The position numbers and the translations under genes are program-made. The notes under the pieces were generated by a model that did not search any database, was not told where the DNA came from, and worked only from the letters and a program-made list of their open reading frames with translations. DNA of 64,000 bases. It comes from Massilia frigida (GTDB lineage Bacteria > Pseudomonadota > Gammaproteobacteria > Burkholderiales > Burkholderiaceae_D). Positions 43,063 through 52,855 of this stretch are shown here, piece by piece. The stretch is from positions 62,001 through 126,000 of the forward strand of contig NZ_WHJG01000009.1 of the NCBI RefSeq assembly GCF_011682175.1, read 5' to 3'. Within the stretch, counting starts at the first letter, position 1. Every line of letters begins with the position of its first letter.

Positions 43063-45648
43063 TCAGAAGCGCACGTTGAGCGACATATTGTACGCGCGGC
43101 CCAGCTGGCTGAAATGCGAGCCATCGTAGGTCACGATCGGGTAGCGTCCGTTGAACGTGATCAGGTTGACCTGGGTCTCGCGCGGAGTCATCCCGGTCTT
43201 CGGATTGACGGTCGTGCTGCTGAGGATCTCGCTACCCTTGGCGGTGTTGTTGACGGGCTTGAGTTCCCACTTCGGCAACACATCGAACATATTGTTGATG
43301 TTGAACGACAGGGTGGTGTTGTTCGTCAACTGGTAGTTGAGCGCGAAGTCGGTCACGGTGCGGGTCTTGAACTTGACCGCCAGGTTGTCGTCCAGGCCCG
43401 CATTGCGGAACTGGGTCGGGCCGTACAGCGTGTTGTTGAGCGAGAAGTTCATCTTGCTGTAATCCAGGTCGAGGCCGAGCACTGTCTTGTGCTTCGGCCG
43501 CGAGGTGAACATCAGCGCTTCCTGGGTCGCGTCGAGCACCGACTGGCGCGCGGCGGCAATCGCCGGCGGATTGTTGATCTCGCCGTCACGCTCGTTTTTC
43601 AGCGTGTAGTTGCCCGACAGGTTGACCGCCAGCTTGCCGTCCAGGGCAGGGATATTCCTGCGGCTGACAACATAGTCGATGCCTGAAGTCTGGCTGTCGA
43701 GCGCATTGGCGAAGAAACTGAGCGAGACCACGCCGCCGGCGGTGAGGATCTTGTCCAGTTCCTGCGTCGAATCACCCGTCGGCTTGATTTCCTTGCCCAG
43801 GATGATGCGGTCTTTCAGCGAGATATGGTAGTAGTCGAGCGTGATGCTGGTGTTGGCATCGGGCGTCAGGCCCAGGCCCAGCGTGATGTTTTTCGACTTT
43901 TCCGCTTTCAGCAGCGGCACATTGAGCGCGCGCGCTTCGGGCGACAGATTGTTGGTCAGGCCCGATACCTGGATGCCCGAACCGGCCACGAAGGCGTACT
44001 GCTTCTTCTGGGTGTAAATCTGGTGCAGCGATGGCGCCCGGAAGCCGCTCGAGAGCGAACCGCGCAAGGTGACCATGTCGCTGACCTTGTAGCGGGTGCT
44101 CAGCTTGCCGACGGTGGCGTTGCCGAAGTCGCTGTATTTTTCGTAGCGCCCGGTCAGGTCGATCAGCCACTGCTTGGTGATGTCGAACATGCTGCCGCCG
44201 TAGACACCGTAGTTCTTGCGGTCGGCCGACAGGGCATTCTCCGGCAGGTTGCCGGCATACGAATCGGCGCCGCCCGCGGCGTAGGAAGCGTATTCGCCGG
44301 CGATGACGTCATATTTTTCCCTGCGCAGCTCGGTACCGGCATACACATTGACGGACTCGGTGATCTGTTTGGAGATGTCGGCGTTGACGACGGTGTGGCG
44401 AAAGCGTGTGCCGCCGGCCTCGAAATCGGTGGGCGAACGCGGGCCGGGGGTTTTACCGGCTGCGATCGCTTCCAGGCGCGCTTTTTCGATGCCGCGGTTG
44501 ACCGAGTTGTGCACTTCATAGGCTTGCTTGTTGCCGCCGATGGTCAGGCTGACGTCGCCGTTCCAGTCGCCCACGGTGAACTTGGCGCCCAGGGTCGCGT
44601 TGTAGTCGTCCAGCTTGCCGATGAAATCGGGCACGTAGCCGACGTACGGCGTGCCCTGCGCATGCAGCAGGCCGTAGTCGGTGTCGCGCCAGTAGGGCGT
44701 GCGGTAGTTGGCGTAACTGTCGACCTGCTTCTTGACGTAGGCCGCGTTGCCGTAAATGTTGAACTCGTCGGTAATGTCGAGACGGCTGTTGACCAGGAAT
44801 TTATTGGCCCGGGTTTTAGGCGAACCGTTGATGTTGCCGGCGGTGGGGTACTGGTCGAGGAAGGGCTGCACATCCTTGACCAGATTGGCGCCGAAGTCGG
44901 CGGCGTCGCCACGGCCGTCGACGATGCCCGACCGTTCGGCCAGGCCGACCTTCGACACGTCGATGGTGTAGTTGACGAAGCCCTTGTCGGACAGGCCGAT
45001 GCCGTGGTTCAGGCTCAGGGCGCCCATCTTGCCATCGCCCTCGTGGGTGATGCCGGTGCGCGCGGTCAGGGAGCCGCCTTGGGGATTATCTTTCAGGATG
45101 ATGTTGACCACGCCCGAAATGGCGTCGGAGCCGTATTGGGCCGAGGCGCCGTCGCGCAGCACTTCGATGCGCTTGATCGCATCTTGCGGAATGGCGGAAA
45201 TGTCGGAACCGCTTTCGCCTCGGCCCGGCGATGTCTGGGTGTAAATCAGCGCGCTCGAATTCTTGCGCTTGCCGTTGATCAGGATCAGCGAACGGCTCGG
45301 GCCCATGTTGCGGATCTCGTAAGGATCGAGCAGGGAAGTGGCGTCGTTGACCGGCGTCTGCACGGTATTGAACGACGGCACGCGCATGCCAAGCGCCTTG
45401 TCCAGCGAGATCTGGCCAGTCTTGTTCAAGTCCTTGGTGTTGATGATGTCGACCGGGACGGGAGCATCGACCACGGTGCGCTGCGAACCGCGGCTACCGG
45501 TGGAAACAATCACGACTTTCTGGATTTCTTCCGTACCGGGTGTGGCGGGTGCGGCAGCGTCAGGGGTAGCGGCTTGAGGCGCAGGAGTTTGCGCGACTGC
45601 GGCACCAGTGGAGAACAGCATGACAGCAATGGGAAAAGTCTTTTTCAT
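43063..45648 (-). CDS. TonB-dependent outer-membrane receptor
   Basis: 861 residues with a signal peptide of about 19 residues (AVA-QT). A Pro/Ala-rich stretch and a TonB-box-like EEIQKVVIVSTGS lead to the plug domain (about 55-180): VPVDIINTKDLNKTGQISLD, then RNMGPSRSLILINGKRKNSS and DAIKRIEVLRDGASAQYGSD. The 22-strand barrel ends with NMSLNVRF and a terminal Phe. The style (SSALIYTQTSPGRGESGSDI, IPQDAIKRIEV) is that of the oligosaccharide or general TBDR group rather than classical siderophore receptors. No SusD or transporter partner is adjacent, so the substrate is unknown. Confidence 0.94.
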   Translation of the reverse strand: MKKTFPIAVMLFSTGAAVAQTPAPQAATPDAAAPATPGTEEIQKVVIVSTGSRGSQRTVVDAPVPVDIINTKDLNKTGQISLDKALGMRVPSFNTVQTPVNDATSLLDPYEIRNMGPSRSLILINGKRKNSSALIYTQTSPGRGESGSDISAIPQDAIKRIEVLRDGASAQYGSDAISGVVNIILKDNPQGGSLTARTGITHEGDGKMGALSLNHGIGLSDKGFVNYTIDVSKVGLAERSGIVDGRGDAADFGANLVKDVQPFLDQYPTAGNINGSPKTRANKFLVNSRLDITDEFNIYGNAAYVKKQVDSYANYRTPYWRDTDYGLLHAQGTPYVGYVPDFIGKLDDYNATLGAKFTVGDWNGDVSLTIGGNKQAYEVHNSVNRGIEKARLEAIAAGKTPGPRSPTDFEAGGTRFRHTVVNADISKQITESVNVYAGTELRREKYDVIAGEYASYAAGGADSYAGNLPENALSADRKNYGVYGGSMFDITKQWLIDLTGRYEKYSDFGNATVGKLSTRYKVSDMVTLRGSLSSGFRAPSLHQIYTQKKQYAFVAGSGIQVSGLTNNLSPEARALNVPLLKAEKSKNITLGLGLTPDANTSITLDYYHISLKDRIILGKEIKPTGDSTQELDKILTAGGVVSLSFFANALDSQTSGIDYVVSRRNIPALDGKLAVNLSGNYTLKNERDGEINNPPAIAAARQSVLDATQEALMFTSRPKHKTVLGLDLDYSKMNFSLNNTLYGPTQFRNAGLDDNLAVKFKTRTVTDFALNYQLTNNTTLSFNINNMFDVLPKWELKPVNNTAKGSEILSSTTVNPKTGMTPRETQVNLITFNGRYPIVTYDGSHFSQLGRAYNMSLNVRF

Positions 45649-46101
45649 TAAAATCTCTCTTAGCGGATGCAGTTAGATCAAGAAAAGCTCAAGCTGGCGC
45701 CTCCCCTGGGTGGAAACGAGGGAACAACAGGCAACCTTTGCAGCCGTATTGCGTGACGTGAGTGGACTTGTTTCAGATGTGCTCGCCGTAGCCTGATCTA
45801 CATGTCAAGTCTCGGATCCAGCGAAAAACGTCGACACCTCCCCATGAACAAAGTTTGTTTTGTGGAAATTTAGTTAACATCGATTGCCGGGTCTAATCTA
45901 TAGACAGAATCTACGTATGTCTACGAAATTGGCTTGTGGGGCAGGGGAAGTGAACAGAATACAACGAGGGATGGGGCGGCGGCCCGCAAGCCGGAGAATG
46001 CAAGTTTCGCGAAAGGTAAACCGTATAAAGTGTTTGGCCGATGTCGCTGGCCGACGGCCGGCGGGATGTTGCGCCATGGATAGCGCAACGTCGACGTCAG
46101 T
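45649..46101. other. Gap upstream of the TonB receptor, no gene seen
   Basis: 453 bases. The part next to 45648 must hold the receptor promoter and leader. An AT-rich stretch around 45845-45910 (TTTGTTTTGTGGAAATTTAG) could contain it. No ORF, tRNA or clear terminator was recognised; coding-looking frames are short and lack ribosome-binding sites. Confidence 0.5.
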
Positions 46102-47283
46102 TCAGGCAGCGACGGCCCTGGCCTTGCGCTTCTTCGGTCGGTGCAGCTTGATCCAGATCACCAGCCCGGTCACGAAGAACATCAGCGGCACCACGCCGAA
46201 GATGCTGATGAAGGTGCGTCCCGCGATGCCGAACGCTTCGCCGGTGTGCAGCGGAAACATCCAGCTCAACAACCTGTCGCCGGCCGCTGCGCGCTGCGGG
46301 TCCACCGTGCGCAGCACGCTGGCGTCGCCGGCGTCGATGGACACGCGCGTGGCGCCGTCGCCGGCGCGCAGTTCGTCCGGCTGGCGCAGGCGGATTTCGT
46401 AAGGCTGGCCGGGTTTCGCCGGCAGCGCCAGGCGCGACACGCGCGCGTCCGGAAACTGCGCCTGCGCCGCCACCATCGCCTCCAGCGGCGCGATCGGCGC
46501 CGCGTCGGCCGCGCTGCGATTGGCCGCCTTGCCGGCCGGCGCCAGGGTCGCGACCGCACCCACCAGCGGCAGCACCCACTGCGGCATATTGAAGTACACG
46601 CCAGAGACCGCCAGCACCAGCAGCACCGGCGCGGCAAAAAAGCCGCCGGCGCGGTGCAGCTGGAAGTTAAAGCGCGGCCAGTTGCCGCCGTGGCGCACCG
46701 TCAGCGCGCCCTTGATGGCGGCCGCCGTCATGCGCGGCCACCACAGCACGATGCCGGTGATCGACAGCAGGAGCAGTGCCACGCCGGTCACGCCGATCAC
46801 GGTCTTGCCGGTCTCGCCCGCCACCAGGTAGCGGTGAATATGGAACAGCGTGGACATCAACTGCGGGCGCGAGAAACCGAATCCGCCCCAGGTGCGCTCG
46901 CCGGTCACGGCCAGGGTGGCCGGGTCCAGCATCACCTGGCGCGACACAGCCACCTTCCACGCCGACGCCTGCTGCTTCGGATCGCGGTACCACGCCACGA
47001 ACACATCGCCGGCACGCTCGGGGAACATCAATTGGCTCGGGCGCCCGTAGCGCGGATCGCGCAGCAGGCGCTCGGTAGCCGCCTGCACGGTGGCCGGCGC
47101 CACGCGCATGGCGGCGCCGGGCGCCATGCCGGGCGGCGGCGCGACCTGCAGCAAAGCGGGGTTGAGCAGCACATCGAGTTCGTGCATCCACGCCAGCGCG
47201 CTGCCGGTCAGGCCCAGCACGACGAGGATGGTCCCGAAAACGAGTCCGGCCCACAGGTGGACAAAGCGGATCACGGGTTTCAT
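46102..47283 (-). CDS. PepSY-domain membrane reductase (siderophore/iron type)
   Basis: 393 residues from the ATG at 47283. Four main TM helices: VHLWAGLVFGTILVVLGLTG, KTVIGVTGVALLLLSITGIV, FFAAPVLLVLAVSGVYFN and the C-terminal FGVVPLMFFVTGLVIWIKLH. Two PepSY-like periplasmic domains lie between (about 60-150 and 260-340). Conserved His are near helix 1 (RFVHLWAG) and helix 2 (FHIHRYLVAG). The layout matches FoxB/FegC-like PepSY proteins that reduce ferric siderophores or bind heme. It is divergent from a siderophore-type TonB receptor across 129 bp with a Fur-box-like site, supporting an iron role. Confidence 0.88.
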   Translation of the reverse strand: MKPVIRFVHLWAGLVFGTILVVLGLTGSALAWMHELDVLLNPALLQVAPPPGMAPGAAMRVAPATVQAATERLLRDPRYGRPSQLMFPERAGDVFVAWYRDPKQQASAWKVAVSRQVMLDPATLAVTGERTWGGFGFSRPQLMSTLFHIHRYLVAGETGKTVIGVTGVALLLLSITGIVLWWPRMTAAAIKGALTVRHGGNWPRFNFQLHRAGGFFAAPVLLVLAVSGVYFNMPQWVLPLVGAVATLAPAGKAANRSAADAAPIAPLEAMVAAQAQFPDARVSRLALPAKPGQPYEIRLRQPDELRAGDGATRVSIDAGDASVLRTVDPQRAAAGDRLLSWMFPLHTGEAFGIAGRTFISIFGVVPLMFFVTGLVIWIKLHRPKKRKARAVAA

Positions 47284-47336
47284 GGGAAAGAACAATCGAG
47301 GGCAGGGCACATCATTTTTAATGCTTCTTGAATAAA

Positions 47337-47361
47337 TGAATGGGAATCGTTATCATTCGCA
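47337..47361. promoter_or_regulatory. Probable Fur box between PepSY and TonB receptor genes
   Basis: TGAATGGGAATCGTTATCATTCGC on the plus strand. Its complement contains GCGAATGATAACGATTCCCA, close to the GATAATGATAATCATTATC consensus, with the two central half-sites well matched. It is placed between divergent genes (47283 and 47413) so it could control both. Confidence 0.65.
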
Positions 47362-47412
47362 TTGTACTCCGAACGCCAACATATCTGTCCCACGATCAAG
47401 GATTTCCCCTGT

Positions 47413-49551
47413 ATGAGCACATTGACGCCCCTTTCCCGCGCGGTTGCGCTGGCCTGCCTGTTCATGGCGAGCACCGATGCGCTGGCCCAGCAAGGCGCTG
47501 GCGACGGGGCCGAGCCCTCCAGCACGGTGGTGGTCACGGCCACGCGCGGCGCCAAGGCGGTGGACAAGATTCCGGGCGCGATTTCGGTCATCAGCCAGCA
47601 GGAACTGGCATCGCAATACCTGATCGCGGACGATCCGTCGCAGGCGCTGGCGACCTACGTGCCGGGTTACGCGCCGAGCCGGCAAAAAATGACCTCGACC
47701 GGCGAATCGCTGCGCGGACGCCAGCCGCTGATCCTGCTCGACGGCATACCGCAATCGAATCCGCTGCGCGCCGGCGCGCGCGAAGGCTACTTTGCCGACA
47801 GCGCCATCATCGAGCGCATCGAAGTGATCAACGGCGCCTCCGCCATGCAAGGCATGGGCGCGACCGGCGGCATCATCAACTACATCACCAGGACCGCGCG
47901 CGCCGACGGCACCACGCATGGCCTGAACGTGCGCGCATCGGGCCAGCTGCGCTCCGATAACCTGGACTGGAAAACCGGCTACAGCGTCACCCACAAGGAT
48001 GGCGGCTTCGACCTGCTCGGCTACGTCGGCCTGCAGCGGCGCGGCATGGGCTACGACGGCGACGGGCGTCGCCTCGGCATCGACAACGTCCAGGGCGATA
48101 CCCTCGACAGCCGCGGCGACGACCTGTTCCTCAAGATCGGCCAGCGTTTCGGTGCCCAGCGCATGCAATTGAGCCTGAACCGCTTCAACCTGCGCGGCGA
48201 CGGCGACTACAAGAACGAACCGGGCGTGGTGGCCGCCGGCGTGACCACGACATCGCTGCCGGGCCGGGCGCCGGGCGAGCCGCCGCGTAACAAGGTGCGC
48301 AGCGCCAGCCTCGATTACCGCCACGATGAACTGTTCGGCGGCGCCTTCAGTGCCCAGCTGTTCAGCCACGACTTCGAGGCCCTGTACGGTGCCACCCCGG
48401 TGGCGACCTTCCAGGACGTGCGCCTGGCGCCGCTCGGGACCCTGTGGGACCAGTCGCAGATCGTCGCCGACAAGCGCGGCGCGCGCATGACCTGGGTGCG
48501 TCCCGACATGCTCGTCTCCGGCCTGGAAGTGACGGCCGGCCTCGATCTCCTCAGGGACAACACCCAGCAGCGCCTGGCCGCCACCAGCCGCACCTGGGTG
48601 CCGCAGCTGCAGTTCCAATCGACGGCGCCGTTCGCGCAGCTCGAATACGAAATCGGCCCGTTGACGGTGCGCGGCGGCGTGCGCCACGAGCAGGCCAAGC
48701 TCACTGTCGATACCTACACCACGCTGGCGGTGTACGGCAGCCGGCGGGTCGCGGGCGGCGAGACCGAGTTTTCCAAGTCGGTCAAGAATATCGGCGCGCT
48801 GTGGCGTTTCGCGCCGCGCTGGTCGGCCTTCGTGGCCAGCTCGGAAGGCTTCGGCCTGCCCGACGTCGGCCTGGTGCTGCGTGCCGTGAACACCGATGGC
48901 AAATCGGTGGCGACCCTGATCGACCTCAAGCCCATCATCACCCGTAACAATGAAGTGGGCGTCAACTGGCGCGGCGCCCACGGGCAGGTCGGCCTGTCGC
49001 GCTACGATTCGCGCTCGAAGCTGGGCAGCGTGCTGCGCGTGAATGCGGCCGGCATCGGCTCGGTCGAGCGGGTGCCGACGGTGGTCAAGGGCTGGGAAGT
49101 ATCGGGCGACTGGCGTCCGCTGAAGACCGTGTCGGTGTTCGGCAGCTACGCCGTCACCGACGGCAAGACGGCGGCCAGCCAGGGCGCGCCGCTCGACCTG
49201 GCGCTGTCGGCGCGCTCGCAGGGACCGGACAAAGGTGTGCTCGGCGCGAACTGGCAGTGGGCGCCCAAGGCCCAGCTGCGGGTGCAGGCCAGCCATCTGC
49301 GCGACCGCGACATCAACATCGGGCGCAAGGTCGGCACCAGCAACCTGGAAGAGCACTTCAAGGGTTACACGCTGGCCGACATGGCGCTGACGTTCGAGAG
49401 CAGCTACGGGCGCATCGGGGTGAGCGTGGAGAACCTGCTCGACAAGCAGTATGTCGGCTACTACTCGCAGTCGGCGGCGGCGCAGGACGCCACGGGGACG
49501 TTTGCCGGCCGCGGGCGCACCCTGGCGCTCAGCTGGAACCGCACCTGGTAA
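47413..49551 (+). CDS. TonB-dependent siderophore receptor
   Basis: 712 residues from the ATG at 47413 (AAGGA upstream). Signal peptide about 25 residues (ALA-QQ). A TonB-box-like STVVVTATRG is followed by the plug: VDKIPGAISVISQQELASQY, RGRQPLILLDGIPQSNPLRA, IERIEVINGASAMQGMGATG. The barrel ends RGRTLALSWNRTW with a terminal Trp. The plug and the TATR start fit the siderophore group. It is paired with the PepSY reductase gene over a Fur-like site, so ferric-siderophore or heme uptake is likely. No siderophore biosynthesis genes are in the window, which suggests use of foreign chelators (inference). Confidence 0.94.
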   Translation: MSTLTPLSRAVALACLFMASTDALAQQGAGDGAEPSSTVVVTATRGAKAVDKIPGAISVISQQELASQYLIADDPSQALATYVPGYAPSRQKMTSTGESLRGRQPLILLDGIPQSNPLRAGAREGYFADSAIIERIEVINGASAMQGMGATGGIINYITRTARADGTTHGLNVRASGQLRSDNLDWKTGYSVTHKDGGFDLLGYVGLQRRGMGYDGDGRRLGIDNVQGDTLDSRGDDLFLKIGQRFGAQRMQLSLNRFNLRGDGDYKNEPGVVAAGVTTTSLPGRAPGEPPRNKVRSASLDYRHDELFGGAFSAQLFSHDFEALYGATPVATFQDVRLAPLGTLWDQSQIVADKRGARMTWVRPDMLVSGLEVTAGLDLLRDNTQQRLAATSRTWVPQLQFQSTAPFAQLEYEIGPLTVRGGVRHEQAKLTVDTYTTLAVYGSRRVAGGETEFSKSVKNIGALWRFAPRWSAFVASSEGFGLPDVGLVLRAVNTDGKSVATLIDLKPIITRNNEVGVNWRGAHGQVGLSRYDSRSKLGSVLRVNAAGIGSVERVPTVVKGWEVSGDWRPLKTVSVFGSYAVTDGKTAASQGAPLDLALSARSQGPDKGVLGANWQWAPKAQLRVQASHLRDRDINIGRKVGTSNLEEHFKGYTLADMALTFESSYGRIGVSVENLLDKQYVGYYSQSAAAQDATGTFAGRGRTLALSWNRTW

Positions 49552-49555
49552 CAGC

Positions 49556-49591
49556 GCGCGTCGCTTGGTGCTGCCGCCACCAGCGACGCGC
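49556..49591. terminator. Bidirectional hairpin between convergent genes
   Basis: GCGCGTCGCT (49556-49565) plus GGTG (49567-49570) pair with CACC plus AGCGACGCGC (49578-49591), a 14-bp stem with one bulged T and a 7-base loop. It sits 4 bases after the receptor stop and 8 bases before the phosphodiesterase stop. There are no T tracts. Confidence 0.6.
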
Positions 49592-49599
49592 CAAGCCGC

Positions 49600-50760
49600 T
49601 TACTTCTTGAATTGCGCCACCGCCGCCCGGCCCACGGCCGGATCGTCGGTGAAGAAGCCGTCGATGCCGGCGTTCAGGTAGGCCGTGATTTCAGCCACGG
49701 CGTCACCGCGCTCGCTGGGCGAGGCCACATCGCCACGGCGCATGCTCGGCGGCAGGAACGGGTTTTCCGGACGCAGGGTCCAGGTGTGCACTTTCAGGCC
49801 GGCGGCGTGGGCGTCCGCCACGAAGCTGGTCGGCTTGCCCAGTTCATTGGCGGCGGTGCGCGCGATGATCACTTCCTTGTAAGGCGACACGGCGTCGGCG
49901 TAGGTGGCGATTTCTTTCAGCCCGGCCGGCGTGACCAGGTCCTTGTAGGTGCTCTTGCTGCCTGCCGCGACGAAGTCGTACGGCGCATTGCGTGGCGCGC
50001 CATTGGGCGCCGGCGGATTGGCCGGATTGTCGATCAGCTGCACGATGCGCATGTCGGTCAGCTGGCGCAATTGCTTCAGGTTGGCCACCTCAAACGATTG
50101 CAGATACACTGCGGCGTCCTTGCCGCGATAGCCATTGGCCACCAGCAGGTCGACCAGGCGCTTTTCGAGCGGCAGGCCGATGCCCTTGAAGTAGGTCGGG
50201 TGCTTGGTCTCGGGGTAGATGCCGATGGTCTTGTGGCGCGCCTGGCTTTCCTGCTTCACCAGGTCGATCACTTCCTGCAGGGTCGGCACCTCGAACTGGC
50301 CATCAAAAGCGGTGTTGGCCGGGCGGTTGGCGGGAATGCGTTCTTTCGCGCGCAGGGTTTTCAGTTCCGCCAGCGTGAAGTCTTCCGTGAACCAGCCGCT
50401 GACGGGAATGCCGTCGATGGTCTTGGTGGCCTTGCGGCTGGCGAATTGCGGCAGCGCCGAGACGTTGGTCGTGCCCGAGATCTCGTTTTCGTGGCGCGCC
50501 ACCAGCACGCCATCTTTGGTCGCCACCAGGTCCGGCTCGACGATGTCGGCGCCATCTTCAATCGCCTTCTTGTACGAGGCCAGCGTGTGCTCGGGACGCA
50601 GGGCCGAGGCGCCGCGATGCCCGGTCACGGCCGGCTGCTGCGGCCAGCTGGCGCCCGGATTTTGCAGCTCGGGCGTGTCGTCGCCGCCGCAAGCGCTCAT
50701 CAAGACCGCAACGCTGGCGGCGCACATCAGGGATAGGGTGGTACGGGACACGTGGTACAT
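49600..50760 (-). CDS. glpQ: Glycerophosphodiester phosphodiesterase, GlpQ-like lipoprotein
   Basis: 386 residues from the ATG at 50760. The signal segment ends VAVLMSAC, a lipobox. The GDPD domain starts VTGHRGASALRPEHTLASYK, then DGADIVEPDLVATKDGVLVA and RHENEISGTTNV, matching GlpQ with catalytic His pair and acidic metal ligands. PEHT replaces the more common PENT, a small change. Later parts IGIYPETKHPTYFKGIGL and the ending GIDGFFTDDPAVGRAAV are also typical. It hydrolyses glycerophosphodiesters to glycerol-3-phosphate and an alcohol in the periplasm. A longer frame to 50913 is rejected because its start would give no signal peptide. Confidence 0.92.
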   Translation of the reverse strand: MYHVSRTTLSLMCAASVAVLMSACGGDDTPELQNPGASWPQQPAVTGHRGASALRPEHTLASYKKAIEDGADIVEPDLVATKDGVLVARHENEISGTTNVSALPQFASRKATKTIDGIPVSGWFTEDFTLAELKTLRAKERIPANRPANTAFDGQFEVPTLQEVIDLVKQESQARHKTIGIYPETKHPTYFKGIGLPLEKRLVDLLVANGYRGKDAAVYLQSFEVANLKQLRQLTDMRIVQLIDNPANPPAPNGAPRNAPYDFVAAGSKSTYKDLVTPAGLKEIATYADAVSPYKEVIIARTAANELGKPTSFVADAHAAGLKVHTWTLRPENPFLPPSMRRGDVASPSERGDAVAEITAYLNAGIDGFFTDDPAVGRAAVAQFKK

Positions 50761-50966
50761 CGCAATAGGCTCCGCTGTGGGGGGAATCAGTGTTGATACT
50801 GAAAAAATGCAGAGCGTAGCAAGCTTGCATGACCGTACGATGACGTCGAGCCCGCCGGATTTCCGCTTTTCTTTGCGTTTGAGCAAATTCTTCATGGATT
50901 TCTGCTGTGACAATCGGTGTTGCCTGCGCCGTTTCTGGAGTAGGGCCTTTTCACTGGAGATGCTTG

Positions 50967-52715
50967 ATGAACATTCGTCCGACCCTGCTGGCGGTTGCGC
51001 TCGCTGCTGCCCACCCGACGCCGAGCGCCGCGCCGCCGCTGATGAACGGCCCCGTGACAGTGGTGCCGAACGCCGCCGCGCTGGTGGGGCAGCTGGCCGC
51101 CCAGCGCTCCCGGCTCGGGCTGGACGCCGACCACCATTTCCTGCTCGCCAGCCAGCATCCGGGCATACAGGGTAGCACGGTGGTGCGCGCCCACCATACG
51201 TACAAAGGCGTACGCGTGTTCGGCTCGGAATCGGTGATCGTGGCCGATGGCGCCGGCAATATCGTGCGCGAATCGGTGTCGGCGCGGCGCGTCCACCTCG
51301 GGCGCGGCAGCGCCAACCAGCTGGGCGCGGCCACGGCCGGGTTCAATGTGAAGCCGGCGCTGACGGCGGCCGAGGCCATCGCGCTGGTGCTGCGCACGGT
51401 GCGGGCCGGCGCCGTGGCCGAGACGCCGCCGGCGGCCGAACTGGTGATCTTTCCGCTGCTCTGGAGCGAGCGCGTGCCGGCCGCGCTGGCCAAGGCCGAC
51501 GACGCCCTCAACGCGCTCGACATGGCCGATGTGGTGGCCGGCTACGAGCTGGCCTGGCTGGTCGGCACGCGCCTGCGTGCCGGTCCGCTGCCGGTGTACC
51601 ACGACACCATCGTCAGCGCCCGCAACGGGCGCATCCTGGCGCAGTGGAGCATGCTGCAGAGCGCCACCGGCAGCGGCAAGAGCCAGTACAGCGGCGAGGT
51701 GCCGCTCAGCACGAGCGAAGGCGGCGCCGGCTTTCGCATGGTCGATCCGCTGCGCGCCAAGGGTGGCAAGTTCGGCGGGCTGGCGGTGACCAACGCCAAC
51801 CACGGCACCACGGCCGGGGAAGTGTTCACCAACAGCGCCAATGCCTGGGGCGACGGCAAGCAGTACGTGGCCGGCGGCAGCACCACCGGCGCCAACGGCC
51901 AGACGGCGGCGGTCAATGCCATGTGGGGCCTGGCCAACACCTACGACATGCTCAAGAACGCGCTGGGCTGGCACTCGCTGGACGGGCAGGACAGCGCCAC
52001 CTACATCGCGGCGCACGTGAACACCGCCTACGACAACGCCTACTACAGCGACGCCTGCAAATGCATGTTCATCGGCGATGGTTCAACCTTCAACAGCCTC
52101 GGCGCGCTCGATGTGGTGGGGCACGAAATGGGCCATGGCATCACCGACGCCACCTCGCGCCTGGTGTATGCGGGCGAGTCGGGCGGCTTGAACGAATCGT
52201 CGTCGGACATCACCGGCGAAGTGGTGGAAGCGTATGCGCGCGCCGGCGCCGGCGGCGCGCTGATCCCGGCCGGCGGCAACGATTGGATGCTTGGCAAGGA
52301 CATCAGCAAAACCGGCACGCCCTTGCGCTACGTGATTCGCCCGAGCAAGGACGGCACCAGTCCGGATGCCTGGTCGACCCGGCTCAGGCGCCTGGATGTG
52401 CATTACAGCAGCGGCCCGAACAACCGCATGTTCTATTTCCTGGCGCAGGGCTCGCACGCCGACCCGGCCAATGAGGCTCACAGCACTTACCTCAGCGCCA
52501 CGCCGGGGGCGATGAGCGGCATCGGCCTGGACAAGGCCTACCGCATCTGGTTCAACGCCGCCACCACGCGCTTTACTTCCAGTACCGACTACAAGGATGC
52601 GCGCGCCAAGGTGCTGGCCGCGGCCGAGGAACTATATGGCAAGAACAGCAAGGAGGCGGTGGCCGTGCAGCGCGCCTACGCCGCCGTGAACGTGGGTACG
52701 GATATCAACGAATAG
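50967..52715 (+). CDS. M4-family (thermolysin-like) secreted zinc protease
   Basis: 582 residues from the ATG at 50967 (GGAGA upstream). After a signal peptide (about 22 residues) there is an FTP/PepSY-type propeptide (about 45-200), with VVRAHHTYKGVRVFGSESVI and HDTIVSARNGRILAQWSML. The catalytic domain has DVVGHEMGHGITDATSRLVY, the H-E-x-x-H zinc site near 386, and the third ligand Glu in SGGLNESSSDITGEVVEAYA. The late part DVHYSSGPNNRMFYFLAQGS holds the catalytic-type His. It should be made as a zymogen and matured outside the cell. Length is normal for the family. Confidence 0.95.
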   Translation: MNIRPTLLAVALAAAHPTPSAAPPLMNGPVTVVPNAAALVGQLAAQRSRLGLDADHHFLLASQHPGIQGSTVVRAHHTYKGVRVFGSESVIVADGAGNIVRESVSARRVHLGRGSANQLGAATAGFNVKPALTAAEAIALVLRTVRAGAVAETPPAAELVIFPLLWSERVPAALAKADDALNALDMADVVAGYELAWLVGTRLRAGPLPVYHDTIVSARNGRILAQWSMLQSATGSGKSQYSGEVPLSTSEGGAGFRMVDPLRAKGGKFGGLAVTNANHGTTAGEVFTNSANAWGDGKQYVAGGSTTGANGQTAAVNAMWGLANTYDMLKNALGWHSLDGQDSATYIAAHVNTAYDNAYYSDACKCMFIGDGSTFNSLGALDVVGHEMGHGITDATSRLVYAGESGGLNESSSDITGEVVEAYARAGAGGALIPAGGNDWMLGKDISKTGTPLRYVIRPSKDGTSPDAWSTRLRRLDVHYSSGPNNRMFYFLAQGSHADPANEAHSTYLSATPGAMSGIGLDKAYRIWFNAATTRFTSSTDYKDARAKVLAAAEELYGKNSKEAVAVQRAYAAVNVGTDINE

Positions 52716-52855
52716 TGCCCATGAGATAGAAATCGCGGCTGAGTGTGTATGGTCGGAACTATTTCGGGGTCAACATAATGTGCGTGCGGAAATCGGGTTT
52801 AGAATCGACGCACGCGCCGAAGCGGGCGCGTCTGTTTATTTTTCTGGAGTCGCTT

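Noticed and set aside
43825..45651. 608-codon plus-strand frame opposite the TonB receptor
   Set aside because: Shadow of the receptor gene: low-complexity Val/Gly/Asp/Arg composition and no family resemblance.
47353..49356. 667-codon minus-strand frame opposite the siderophore receptor
   Set aside because: Same reasoning; the plus-strand receptor has clear motifs and the minus frame has none.
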